A stretch of DNA of 64,000 bases from CS4-C045 sp963844115 (GTDB lineage Bacteria > Planctomycetota > Planctomycetia > Pirellulales > UBA7805): NCBI GenBank assembly GCA_963844115.1, contig CAWJNN010000006.1, forward strand, positions 14,417-78,416, given 5' to 3'. Position 1 is the first letter of the stretch. Each line of letters opens with the position of its first letter. This document shows, piece by piece, positions 1 to 11,200 of this stretch. The position numbers and the translations under genes were made by a program. The notes under the pieces were generated by a model that was not told the DNA's origin, did no database searches, and saw only the letters and a list, made by a program, of their open reading frames with translations.

Positions 1-735
1 TTCCTGGCCAGGCTCAAGGAAGGCTTCGACGTCGTCAGTGGCTGGAAGAAGGTGCGCCACGACCCATGGCGTAAGGTCGGTCCGTCGCGCGTATTCAATT
101 GGCTGGTCCGTCGCTTAACGGGCGTCGATCTACACGACCACAACTGCGGCATGAAATGCTATCGTCGCGAGGTGTTGGCCGACATGCATCTGTATGGCGA
201 AATGCATCGTTTTGTGCCGGTGCTGGCCGCGGCCAAGGGTTTTCGGATCGGAGAGATTCCGATCAAGCATCGAGCGCGGCAGCATGGTCAATCCAAATAC
301 GGAATGAAGCGTCTGGTGAAAGGATTTCTCGATCTGTTGACCGTCGCGTTCTTGACTGGTTTCGGCAGCCGTCCACAGCATTTTCTGGGTTCGGTGGGCC
401 TGGCTTCGTTTTTTGTCGGTGGCTTGGGAATGTTCTACCTCGCGGTGGTGTGGGTACTTTCACGATTACCGCAGGCATTGTTTTGGGACGCGCCGGTTAG
501 CTTGAGCGATCGTGCACTGTTGTACTACTCGTTGGGCGCACTGTTGCTGGGTGGCCAGCTGATTTCGCTAGGGTTGCTGGCCGAGATGATCACGTCTTAC
601 ACCGTCCGGATGACGCCGACGTTTTCGGTGTTAGAGCAGACTGGTGACGCACCGGATGACCGGCCCATCCATGAAGATCTGGTAGATCACGCCGCGCCAA
701 CGACGAATAACGATTCCCGGTCGGGCGATTCATGA
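1..735 (+). CDS. Family 2 glycosyltransferase, C-terminal part (5' end outside window)
   Basis: The frame is open from the first base, so the nucleotide-sugar-binding N-terminus lies to the left. The visible 244 residues match the dolichyl-phosphate-mannose-synthase-like GT2 group: DHNCGMKCYRREVL is followed by EIPIKHRARQHGQSKYG, the usual end of the catalytic domain. Two strongly hydrophobic stretches follow (about visible residues 120-145 and 175-200), giving a membrane-anchored enzyme that probably charges a lipid carrier with sugar at the inner face of the cytoplasmic membrane. The stop codon overlaps the next gene's ATG in an ATGA junction, which suggests coupled translation with the membrane protein that follows. 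The sugar and acceptor cannot be deduced. Confidence 0.85.
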   Translation, partial: FLARLKEGFDVVSGWKKVRHDPWRKVGPSRVFNWLVRRLTGVDLHDHNCGMKCYRREVLADMHLYGEMHRFVPVLAAAKGFRIGEIPIKHRARQHGQSKYGMKRLVKGFLDLLTVAFLTGFGSRPQHFLGSVGLASFFVGGLGMFYLAVVWVLSRLPQALFWDAPVSLSDRALLYYSLGALLLGGQLISLGLLAEMITSYTVRMTPTFSVLEQTGDAPDDRPIHEDLVDHAAPTTNNDSRSGDS

Positions 736-2291
736 ACGAGCCAGCCGATGTCACTCGATCTGGACGACGATGGACCATCTACTGGTTGCTGATCGCCATC
801 GCCGCCGGCCAAATGACCGGCCGCATCATGGCCGTCAATTCGGTCAATCTGAATGAACTGCAACGCTACCGCATCGATAGCGAATTGCAGAAGTCGCGTC
901 AAAAGTTTATCGACGAAGGCTTTGCCGGCGACGTACTGGAAGAGAAGTTGACAAGGCGTCGCGGCGAACTGGATCGAAGTCTGCAGCTGCAACGCCCGTT
1001 TCTCAGCAGTAACGATCGTAGCCGCTGGTTAACCATCCGCGCCCTGGTCGAGGACGGCACGTATTCAATCAAAAAGATCGTGACCGACCCGGAACAGCAT
1101 CGCCGCTGGAATACGATCGATATGGTCATGCACGAACAGAACGGCGAACCAGATCTTTTTTCCAGCAAGCCGACGCTGTTGCCGACGATCCTGGCCGGCG
1201 AATATTGGTTGATCCACCAAGTGACTGGTTGGACCCTGGCGGATCAAACGTTTGAAGTCGTTCGCCTGATGCTGATCACGATCAATGTCGTACCGTTGAT
1301 CCTATTGTTTGTTTGCGTCGCGCGATCACGGACCGACTGGCAATTAGCGACTGGGGCGGAATCTTTGTGATGGCCGTTGCGACGTTCGGAACGTTGATGA
1401 CCACGTTCGCGATCGTATTGAACAATCATCTGGTCGCCGCGGTCAGCGCGGCGATTGCGCTGTATGCGGCGGTGCGCATCTGGTACGACGGCGACCGAGC
1501 GGGTTGGTTGTTTGCGATCGCGGGATTCTTCGCGGCGTTTACCGCCGCCAACGAATTACCGGCGATAGCGTTCTTCGGACTGTTGGGCTTGTCGCTGCTG
1601 TGGAAAGACCCGCGAACGACCTTGATCTGGGGGGTACCGGCTGCGTTGATCGTGGTTGCCGGTGGCGCTGGGGACCAACTACATCGCCCACCGTACCGTG
1701 ATTCCGCCGTACGCGCATCGGGCAAAGGATAAGGGATATCGCGAGGGCAACTGGTACAACTACACGTACAAGGTCGGAGACAAGGAAGTTCAAAGCTATT
1801 GGAAACGCGACGAATCCAGTTACGCGCGTCGCTCACGAGTCGACCGTGGTGAGCAGTCGCGGGCGCTATACGCCGTGCACTGCCTGGTCGGGCACCACGG
1901 TATCCTGTCGCTGACACCCGTCTGGTTGATCAGCTTGCTGGGCGTTTTCATGTTGTCCAGAAACCGCGAAGGTGGCCGATGGGTATGGCTGGCGTGGTTG
2001 ATCGCTGCCGTGACCATCATCTGCCTCGCGTTTTATCTGATGCAGGAAGTCGAGAATCGCAACTACGGGGGCGTGACCAGCGGACTGCGATGGATGATCT
2101 GGTTTGCACCGCTGTGGCTGGTTGCCATGATCCCCGCGGCCGATTGGATTGCCACCAGCCGCGCTCGTCGCATCGTCGCACTGCTGTTGCTGGCCTTCAG
2201 CGCGTTGCGCGCCAGTTACCCAACTTGGAATCCATGGTCCCATCCCTGGATTGCGACGTGGATGCACTATATGGGGTGGATCGAACTGTAG
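732..2291 (+). CDS. Polytopic membrane protein, interrupted by two single-base frameshifts
   Basis: Three overlapping open frames (732-1370, 1313-1732, 1656-2291) join into one protein of about 519 residues if one base is restored near 1312-1320 and one extra G is removed near 1659-1662 (gccggtggcg for gccgtggcg). The two corrections cancel and leave an exact codon count. The N-terminal third has one TM segment and a charged region ending in SSKPTLLPTILAGEYWLI; the rest has about eight TM segments. The arrangement resembles GT-C-type lipid-linked sugar transferases or the unnamed planctomycete membrane proteins found beside GT2 genes. Coupling to the GT2 gene by an ATGA overlap supports a shared glycolipid pathway. 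Specific function is unknown. Confidence 0.6.
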
Positions 2292-2307
2292 GTTTCCGAC
2301 GCCGTTG

Positions 2308-3114
2308 CTAGACGGTTAGCGGTATTTTCGCGTTGCAGAAATCGCGATAGATCTTACCTGCCGACTGGGTGTCGTCCTCTCGCTGGACAACCGCCCCCCG
2401 CAGGCGGGCGCGGACGATGACGCCTTTTTCCATCCAGCGATCAATTACCACATGCTTCAAATCCAGTCGGCGTTGCTCGGATACCGTCAGCGTCGAATGG
2501 GAGAAATCGACCGGATGCACCATTTCGATATAGCTGAATGCCTCATCTTTCGGTCGAAACAGAAAGCAGCCGGCGCCCTCCTGCGGCTTGAAGCAATACT
2601 CGACCTCCTTGTTCTTCTTGTTCTTCTTCTTGTTCTCCTTGTTCTCCTTGTTCTCCTTGTTCTCCTTGTTCTCCTTGTTGCCAATCAGCTCGAAGCCAGC
2701 CGTCGGCACGTCGACCAGTCGCCATGCCTCGGCAGCGCCGATTTCGCTACGGGTCGCGACCTCGGGTCGGGCGTCCAGCAGGCTGGTTTGTGCGGAAACG
2801 ATCAAGTCGATGCCACCCAGCAGTCCCTGGCTGTTGTCGCCATCCAGATATCGCCAATAGATCTGCGAGGTAAATGTTTCGGGGCTCTGTTCGGCAAACG
2901 TCACAATCAAGTCATTCAATCGCGTGTAGGCGTCGGCCACGGGTAATTCTTTTTGTGTTCCGGAGCCAATCAGCACCTGGAACAGACTTGCGTCTGTCGA
3001 GAACGGCCGGCGGGCGGACAGTCCAAGATGCGGCTGGTTGACCCGTAACGATCCGCTCAGCGATTCAGTCTCCAACGTTACATTGGGAACCGTTAGTTTC
3101 CAGGGAGAGGGCAT
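2308..3114 (-). CDS. Hypothetical protein with internal NKE tandem repeat
   Basis: A 268-residue soluble protein with no signal peptide or TM segment and no family I recognise. Residues about 1-145 and 175-268 look like ordinary folded, beta-rich sequence. Between them, after GFELIG, lies a low-complexity run of five NKE triplets followed by variants such as KKNKKNKE, encoded by a 9-bp microsatellite. The run sits in what looks like a surface loop and keeps frame, so the protein should tolerate copy-number change. It is convergent with the preceding membrane protein gene, with 16 bp between their stop codons. The ATG at 3114 is the natural start. Confidence 0.6.
   Translation of the reverse strand: MPSPWKLTVPNVTLETESLSGSLRVNQPHLGLSARRPFSTDASLFQVLIGSGTQKELPVADAYTRLNDLIVTFAEQSPETFTSQIYWRYLDGDNSQGLLGGIDLIVSAQTSLLDARPEVATRSEIGAAEAWRLVDVPTAGFELIGNKENKENKENKENKENKKKNKKNKEVEYCFKPQEGAGCFLFRPKDEAFSYIEMVHPVDFSHSTLTVSEQRRLDLKHVVIDRWMEKGVIVRARLRGAVVQREDDTQSAGKIYRDFCNAKIPLTV
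2606..2680. repeat. 9-bp microsatellite ttgttctcc inside a gene
   Basis: Five near-perfect copies of ttgttctcc follow several ttgttcttc variants, one of them 12 bp long. The array is a multiple of three, so the host gene on the minus strand reads it as repeated Asn-Lys-Glu. The opposite strand is also open through it, which produces spurious leucine- and phenylalanine-rich frames. Confidence 0.9.
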
Positions 3115-3231
3115 CGCGTGATTCGTGAAACGGAGTCGAGCGGAAATCGATAATTTTTTTTCAGTCTATCCGAGCGCCGAACAGCGCAACAGCAGTGGCG
3201 GATGCCGGTCGCCAGGAGACGAATTGAAAAC

Positions 3232-3271
3232 AAAAAAACCCCGCCGTTCGCAATGAAGCGAAACGACGGGG
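3232..3271 (-). terminator. Intrinsic terminator-like hairpin, reading leftwards
   Basis: The sequence ccccgccgttcgc pairs with gcgaaacgacgggg across a short loop (one bulge), and seven A residues lie just to its left, so on the minus strand a GC-rich stem is followed by a T tract. No convincing protein gene feeds it from the right: between 3272 and 3520 there is only AT-richer DNA on the minus strand. It may end a short untranslated transcript or antisense RNA from the region upstream of the phosphatase gene. The rest of 3115-3520 shows no gene I can support. Confidence 0.45.
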
Positions 3272-3520
3272 CCGGAACAGAGAAGAGGCCGAAAAGTATA
3301 GATGGTCGTGGAATTTAGGTTCCACAAAAAACTGTTATGAGGCCGATCCCTTTCAAGCGAGTTAAGGAGCGATTCGCTGTTCACCTTTAATCCTAACAAG
3401 TTCGTTACGACTGTCTACTCTTTCGTCGAAAAATGATTTCGTTAGGCTGGTGTTTCGTGACTTTCGCAATTGTCGCGGACATCCGGGTTGATGTGTAATC
3501 GGTGACTGGGATTCGCTGTA

Positions 3521-4308
3521 ATGTCAGAAATAGTAAAAGTTTGCGAGATGGTCGCTCGACTGGGGGGTGACGTCTTACGTCGCTGGGAGGGCCGCTTTGA
3601 GGTCCGCGAAAAGGCGCCAGCCGATCTGGTCACGGAGGCGGATTTGGAGTCCCAGGCGACCATCCGGAGCCGGTTGGCCCAATTGCGCCCGGCGACGCAT
3701 TCGTGGGTGAGGAGGACGATGGTCTGCCGGCAGATATCGACATGTCGTCGCAAAGCAAGCAGATTGTCTGGATTGTTGACCCGTTGGATGGGACCACCAA
3801 CTATGCGCACGGTCTTCCCTACTACGCGGTTTCTGTGGCGGCGACGCAAGGTGGCAGGACACTTGCCGGCGTGGTTTTCAATCCCGTCACGGAGGAGTGT
3901 TTTTCGGCGAGTCGTGGTAACGGCGCGTTCTTGAACGGTCAAGCGATCAGAATTAGCCAGGTCGAGAGACTGAAAGACGCATTGGTCGCCGCCAGCTTTC
4001 CGCCGGTTGTTGAGCGTGGTTCGCGTGAGGTGGAGTCGCTGCTGAACGTCATGGAGCATTCCCAATCGATCCGTCGCACCGGCAGTGCCGCGCTGAATAT
4101 GTGTTACGTGGCCAGTGGGCGGTTTGATGCGTATTGGGCGACGCGGACACGTTCCTGGGATGTTGCTGCCGGCTGGTTGATTGTAGAAGAGGCGGGCGGA
4201 ATTGTAGTGGGTCCCGCTGGCGGCGAATTCACGCTGGCGCTGCCCACCCCGATTGTTGCGGCGACCCAGTCGTTGTGTGACGAGCTGCTGACGCACGTTC
4301 GCTGGTAG
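3521..4308 (+). CDS. Inositol monophosphatase family protein, one-base frameshift
   Basis: Two frames (3521 onward and up to 4308) join into a 262-residue protein, the usual family length, if one missing base is restored at about 3676-3690. Family motifs are complete across the join: GEEDD (metal-binding Glu), WIVDPLDGTTNYAHGLPY (motif A with the catalytic Asp and Thr), and SWDVAAGWLIVEEAGG (motif B). The enzyme class hydrolyses myo-inositol phosphates or related sugar phosphates and 3'-phosphoadenosine compounds using Mg2+; the substrate cannot be told apart from sequence alone. The ATG at 3521 places the first helix where expected. The gene stands alone between two long intergenic gaps. Confidence 0.85.
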
Positions 4309-4677
4309 CTCTCCGCGGCGCGCGGCAGGACGCCAGGTAAAAGTACGTGATTCTGACAAATTCGAGATCAGGGGATCAGCGATTTGGCGACCATTATTGG
4401 CGAGGCCATAGCCAGGTGGTCCGGTATCGACCCCTTCGCGTATCCGACGACTGCGAGGTATCGTAGCGTGTGAACGACGCACACGACGGGGTGCTGGAAG
4501 TTAATTCGGCCGTGCCTACCGAAAAGGTTTCGGCCATTGCCGGTGGTGTCTATAATGGAACCGGCAGATGTGGTTCCCGTCTAAAACCCTATTCTGGGGA
4601 CGGTTGCGTTGCCAGGAGGGCAGCCGTCACGCGGTTCGCGACGTAATCTTGCCGATAGGAGCGTCAAACGGTTCGGC
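4309..4677. other. Intergenic region without a recognisable gene
   Basis: About 370 bases between the phosphatase gene and the first giant exported protein. I see no convincing ORF, RNA gene or strong hairpin. A TTG-initiated extension of the downstream gene reaches back to 4609, but the ATG at 4678 gives a cleaner signal peptide. Confidence 0.6.
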
Positions 4678-7600
4678 ATGTTTGTGACACGTTCTAAATC
4701 AACGCTAATTCGCGTCGACCTTGCGATCGACAGGCTTTGTCGATCTGCGGCATTGATGTTCGTTGTATTCGCGGTCGTGGCGGGTGCGACGCCGGTCATC
4801 GGCCAGGACGATACGATCTCGGAGACCGGTGAGACGGCCCCGCAAGAACGGCTCCATCAACAGCCGGTTCAGCAACAACCGGCCAAGCAACAGCCGGTTC
4901 AGCAACAACCGGTCCAGCAACAACCGGTCCAGCAACAGCCGGTCCAGCAACAGCCGGTCGAGGAAGCGCGGGGAGGAAGCGAGCGACCCAAAAGCATCCG
5001 CTCCTGTTGCGCCGGCGGTAGCGAGGCGAGCGGTTCAGGAAGACCGCACAGAGATTTACTACGTTCCCGATAAGAACGGAAAACTGCGCCCCGCCTTCTT
5101 CGACATCACTTTTGAAGAACTAAAGAAGCGCATTAGTGATCTGGCGGACCCGTCGAGTCTTCCGCCGGCGTTTACAATCGACCAATTCTCCGCGACGGGC
5201 CGCGCTCGCGACGAATTCGCAGAACTCGAAATGCGGGTCGCCGTCACCAATCGCCTGGACTCCGATGATCGGTGGATTCGTATACCTTTGCGCAGCGAAA
5301 ACGTCATTTTGAAGGCGGACGACAAGGCAGTTTACGACGGGCCGGGGGAGTACTTTGTTCGATTCGATCCGCAGGATGGTTATATCTGGTGGTTGCGCGG
5401 TGGCACGAACAAACAACATCAGCTCACGCTGAATGCCATTGTTCCTCTGGAGATGATCGGTGAGCAGCGAAAATTGCGATTGGACGTCCCGCGCGCGTCG
5501 GTTTCCCAATTAACGTTGAACGTGTCCGACCCGGTGATCGCGTCCGCTTCGCCAGGCGTGGCATTGACGAGTGAGCGGAACGATCAAGGCCAGACTGAAA
5601 TTCAGGCGATGGGAGTGACCGGTGAATTTGAATTGACGTGGCGTCGTCAGCGCCCGGATGAAGCGACGCGGACGGCGACGTTGGAGACGGACGGTTTGCA
5701 GACGATTCAAGTGATGGGCAGTCAGATCCGCTCACAGATCGATTTGCGAGTCCAGAGTTTCGGCAAGCCATTTGATCAATTCCGCGTCCAACTTCCGGAG
5801 GGTTTCCGGCTTATCTCCGAGTCTCCAACGGGATACACCTTCGCGGTCGAAGCCGATGGGAAAGCCGATGGGAAAAAAGATGCCAACGATGTCAAGCGAA
5901 CGTCGAAATGGGTGGATGTCAAACTGGAAGAACTGACAACTGGTCCGGTCGAAGTGCGATTGGTAGCCGAGCAGATTCGACGGTTCGGCGATTGGGAACG
6001 GGAGTTTCAGCTGGCGGGGTTCCGCGTCGCGGGCGCCGTCCGTGAATCGGGGCACGTTGTCGTCCAGGTGCGTGGCGATTGGATCGTGCGGTGGATGGAA
6101 GATTTCAACGGACGCTATGACATTCGTCGCGTTGACGACTGGCCGGCGAAGTTACCCAAGGTCGACGTGGTGGCAGCGTTCGAGTACTTTCGCCAGCCCT
6201 TTTCTTTGCGCGCGCGGGTCCTGTCGCCGAAAACACGCGTTGCCGTTGAGCCGCAGTATGTGATGGATGTTTCCGCGGATCATGTGGTCTTGTCCGGCCA
6301 ACTGAAATACCAGGTGCGTGGCGCCCAGATTGACCATGTGACCATCGATCTGCCTGGTTGGGATTTCGACGCGACGTCGATCGGGCCGTCCGATCTGGTC
6401 AATGTATCGCAACTGGTCTGGAGCGAAGCGGGGCAGGTGCACATCCCGCTGGCGCAAGACGGCCGGCCAATTCGCGATCGACTTTCGCGCGCGAAGGTCG
6501 TTGCGTCCTGGCGAAAGAGCGCTGGCCGTTCCGCTGCCGATACCGCAGGCGGATGCAATCGGAGCGACGACACTGGCCGTGGTTTCGGCTGACAACGTTG
6601 AGTTGACGCCGCAAGATCAAGGGGATGACGAAGTATCTTCGCCATTGCCGCTGTCTCTGGAGCTGCCGAAGCGTCAACACGAACCATACTTTTACCTTTA
6701 TCGGCACAGCGAGGACGTGCCTGACGAATACAAGGCGGATATCGAAGGGCACGAACCCTCGCTAGCCGTGGATGTGCTGACCGAACTGGACGTGGCGCGT
6801 CTAAGGATCGGCGTCGAGCAGCGATTTGAATTTGAAATCAGCTATGGTCGGCTGGACGCGGTCGAACTGGTCGTTCCCGCGACGGTGGCGGCGTTGGATG
6901 ATTTTTCCATCATTCGGGATGGACAGGTTCTGGATATCATGCCGCGCCGACGAGGCAGGTAAGGCGAACGCGATCTATCGTGTTCCGCTGAACAACGAAA
7001 TAGGAATTGTTCTGCTTAGCGTGCAATACCACTGGGGATCGCGACCGCCGACCGGGACGGCAAGGATACTGAACTCCGTTCCATTAGTCACCGCGCACGA
7101 AGCTGAGTACCGCTCCAACCGCCTGGAACTGACCTCCAGCGGCGCGGTCCGGTCCGAACTGTTGATCGACCCTGGCAAGCCGTGGATGAGGCATCCGTTC
7201 CGGCCGTTTATGTATCGGACCGGCCCGAGTCGGAGGTTCGCGTGGTCACGGGCATCACGGAGTACTCATCCAACGGCGGTCGTTCGGTCGATCGGGCCTG
7301 GCTTCAAACCTGGCTGACGTCATCCGGTCGACATGATCGAGCGGTACTGCGGTTGCGCAGTCGCGAACCTACCGTCGCGTTGCAACTGCCAGCCCGCACG
7401 GCGGCGGACAGCGTCGACGTCCGTCTGAACGGAAAACGAGTGCCGAGCGTCGCAACCTTAGAAGGGCTATTGCAAATTGAAATTCCGCAGTTGGAAGCAG
7501 ATGTAGTGCTGGATATCCGGTACGCCGTCGATCAACAACGCGCGCAGTGGTGGTTGACTGAATTTGTGTTCCCTCGATTTGTCGGTGGTGCGAACTTGCG

Positions 7601-8252
7601 TGAACCGCTGCATTGGCAGCTGATCTTGCCGGCCAACGAACATCTGCTGCACGCTCCGCAAAATTGTCTCGCCGCCTACGAATGGAAGTGGCAACGTCTC
7701 GGCTGGCGGCGAGTCCCGTCGGCCGATGAAGCGGATCTGGCGATCTGGTCAGGAGTTGCCGATTTGGAAGAAGTGACTGACACCGCGACGGCGGGGGGGT
7801 TCGGCGAGCGTAATGTTTATTTATTTCGCACCCGCGACCTGCCCGACGTTCTTACGGTCTATTCCGCTCCGCGCGCCCTGATGGTCTTGGTTCCCGCGGG
7901 ACTGATGTTAATGCTGGGCTATCTGCTGATTTATGTCCCCTTCTTCCGTCGCACGGCAGTCGTATTCACTGGGATCGTGTTGTTCGCCGCTCTGGCCGCT
8001 ATATTCCCCGAGCTCGCGTTGCTGGTCGCGCAAGTTGCCACCTTGGGCGTTGTGCTTTCACTGCTGGTGGTCTTTTTGCGCTATATGCTTCGCGCCAGTC
8101 CGCCGACACATCTATTGCTTCAGCGTTCGATTGAATCGAGTGTTCGACAAAGCACAACGAAGATGTTTCAAACGCCAGGCGATGTCGAAAGGGTTGGATC
8201 GACCGCCACGAAATCTGCGCCGCTCGGCCACAACGTGCCGGAGCCTGAGTAA
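4678..8252 (+). CDS. Giant exported beta-rich protein A (module 1), four frameshifts
   Basis: Pieces in three frames combine into one protein of about 1190 residues when four single-base errors are corrected: an extra G in the G run at 4970-4973, an extra base at about 6440-6490, an extra C near 6940, and a missing G at 7184. The corrected length is an exact number of codons. After a signal peptide ending near VIGQDD comes a Gln/Pro repeat linker, then the module opening EIYYVPDKNGKLRPAFFD, about 900 residues of predicted beta strands, and a C-terminal cluster of hydrophobic segments (about 7870-8090). No catalytic motif is visible. Its TAA overlaps the ATG of the next gene by one base. It is probably periplasmic and membrane-anchored; function unknown. 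Confidence 0.65.
4858..4962 (+). repeat. 15-bp in-frame minisatellite encoding QPVQQ
   Basis: Seven imperfect copies of a 15-bp unit (consensus cagccggtccagcaa) encode Gln-Pro-Val-Gln-Gln, with one AKQ variant. They form a flexible linker between the signal peptide and the first folded module of giant protein A. Confidence 0.9.
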
Positions 8253-11200
8253 TGATGACTTTACGTCGGTCGCGGTGGGCGACCGTATTCCTTTTCTCGT
8301 TATTCCTTTTCGCGTTGATCGCCGGTCTCTTCCCTACGGACGGCTTGGCAGCGGATGCCGCTGCGCCGGAGGCGTCCGCGCGATTTCGCCGAATCTATGT
8401 GCCGGCTGATCGCGTGGAAGAGTGGCCGAAAGGCGCTCATCAGATCGTTCCGATTGATGCCAACCGTTTTGATGAACTCGTCCGCCGGGCCGAACGACCA
8501 CAGGCCGCCAGCGCAGCAGTTGTCGACAGCATTTATTACACGGCTGAAATAGAAGAAGAGGATCTGCTGACGGGCCAGGCAACACTGGATGTTTCACATC
8601 GAGGCGACCAGGCACTCGTGTCGCTGGGTGCCTGTCGCGCGGCGATTCAGCGGGCGGTCTGGCGGCGAGACGGCCAGGCGATTCCCGCACGACTTGGCAC
8701 GGACGGCCAGGACCGCTTGTTATTGGTGGTCGATCAAGCTGGCCGTTTGGAACTGCAGTGGTCATTGCGAGGCGTACGCGATGCGAACGGTAGTGTTCGC
8801 TTTCCGCTGGAGTTGCCGACCGTGCCAGGACATCGTTTTGAGCTGTCGCTGCCGCAAGACGTCGGCGACGCGCGACGGGCGCGGTGGTGACCAGGATGGA
8901 ACGTCGGCAGGATGGTTCCACGTGGACAATGCAATGGCCACCGTCAACCAGGCCCGAGCTGGTCATCACGGCTCGACAACCCGGCGAGCCGATGGGTTCC
9001 ATTTCCTTGCGCCAAACCGACACATATATCGCTTCGTTGCAAGGGTTGGATCTCACGACGATTTTGGACGTGGACGTTGACCGGGGACCCTTGGAAGAAC
9101 TGATCCTGCGGGTGGACGACGATTTGGATCTGGTCGACGTGCGGCTTGGCGCACAACAAATCGGTTGGTCCGAAATCGATCCGTCGGCAACTTCCGGTCG
9201 GCAGATCAGTCTGGCGTTTCCCAAACCGATAGTCGGGCGGCGAACGATAGTGATCCGTGCCGTCACTGCATTGAAGCCGGATCAAGCGTGGCGATTGCCT
9301 CGTGTGCATCCGGTAGACGCCGTGCAGTTGAAAGGATCCGCGACGCTGGTCGTTTCCCAGCCGTTGTTGCTGGCGGAAGTACGGATTGAGCAAGGCGCTC
9401 AATCCAATGTCGAGGCATTGCCGGACGTTCGGGCGGGCGAGGCGTTGCAATTTCAGTACTACGCTCTGGACGCAAGTATCGAAGTGGTGGTTCGCAATCA
9501 TCCTGCCAGTCTGCATGTCGAGTCGGCCACAATGATTGAGTTGGACGAGCATAAATGCAATGCACGTGTTGTGGTGGATGCCGCGGCGAAAGATGGTGAG
9601 ATCTATTCCATCACGGGAAAGATCGGGGAAGGGTGGCAGATTCTCTCCATGGCGAGCACGCCGGAGGGGCTGGTTCACTGGCAGGTCGATGACGGCACGC
9701 TTTCGATGTGGCTGGAGCGGGGCGTATCGGACGAATCGCCGATGCGTTTTGTGTTGAGCGCCGTGAAAGGGCAATCGCCGCTTGGGCAAAGGTTGCAGCC
9801 TGAAGATCTGCGAGTCTTGGTCCTGCACAATGTTGCTCGCCGTCGAGACGTGTACCACTTAGCGACAGGTCGGCCGTTGCGACTAAACACAAGCGGTGAT
9901 GACGCGCCGAAAATGACCGACGCGTCTGTCCTCACGCCGCAAGATCTGTCGCGACTGGGCGATTACAATGCAACCGGCTTGTGGTGGGTGGACGGTCCGC
10001 TCAACGAACTAGCAGCCATCGACGTTGACCGGCGTTCGCCAGAATATTTCGTCGACAATCACGTTGCGATACAAGTCAAGGAGGATTCTATCGCGTACAC
10101 GTTTCGTATCGACTGTCGACCGCAATCGCGCGGCGTTGATCGGCTGATTGTGGCGATTTCGGATCCGGAGGCGGGACCGAAGCAGTGGTCGATATCTGGT
10201 CTGGAGAGTATCCACGTTGACGGCCGGCCGCTGACCCCTGAACAGAAGAAGCGGTTTGGCCTGCCGCCGTCGGCGGCGGCATGGGAGTTGTCATGGAGTC
10301 GATCGTTACATGAACCATTTCAGGTCGTCGGGGAAGCCGTCGTCGAGGGACAGTCGCGGCATGAAGTCCGCTTGCTATCCGTTCCGACCGCGGCCGAACA
10401 GACAGGCGATGTAACGATCCGCGGTACCGAACGCGTGATGCCGCGGTTGCGCAATACGACGTTGCAGCCGCAGGCGGTGCCGGAACAGTCTTGGGCTATG
10501 TTCGCCTCGGTGCGGGGGTATTATCGTTTTGATCCGGCGCTTGATGTTGCTGCCGACGCCACGTTGACGATCGAGGCGCCGGAGGAAGATGGCGGAAATG
10601 CCTCGGCGGTAGTCTGGCGGCGGACCATCGCTTCGCGAATCGATCGCGACGCGCGCGCGAACCATCGAGCGCAATTTGAGATCGAGAACTATGGCTTGCG
10701 GCAAATGAAGCTCTTCGTTCCGGAGGGCGTTGAAGTTCAGCAAACCAGTGTCGACGGTCAGACCGTGACAGCGGCCCCCGCCCGTGACGACCAGCAGTTG
10801 TCGGTGCGGTTTCCGGCGAACCGTCGTTTTCTGACCGTCACTGTCGATTATTCAACCACTCGACCTGCCTCGCGGTTCTTGTGGATTAATCGAATTGTTT
10901 ACCCGCAGCTGATAACCGATATTCCGGTACTGATGTCAGGCCAGGAAATCTATGCGCCGGATGGCTTTGGGGTCGTCGATGCCCTGGATCGGTCACCTTT
11001 TTCCGTGCCGCTGACCTGGCGACGACGGTTGTTTGGTTCTTTGGCGCGTGCGGATGGCAAGGATGTGTTTGATCCCTTTCGTCGATCGGCATGGAAAAAC
11101 TTGTTTCAATTCGAAGGAAACGGCTCAGCGGAAACGCCGCAGGTTGTGCAATCTGATCCGTGGTACGGAAATACGTCGGGCAGCGACGGGACGGCCGACA

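Noticed and set aside
3442..4482. Minus-strand frame of 346 codons over the phosphatase gene
   Set aside because: It is antisense to a clear inositol-monophosphatase-family gene, Arg/Thr-rich, with no family motif or Shine-Dalgarno. GC-rich codons of the real gene keep the opposite strand open.
8334..9858. Two long minus-strand frames (310 and 304 codons) over giant protein B
   Set aside because: Both are antisense shadows with Arg/His-rich, low-plausibility composition; the plus strand gives a coherent protein with signal peptide and membrane segments.
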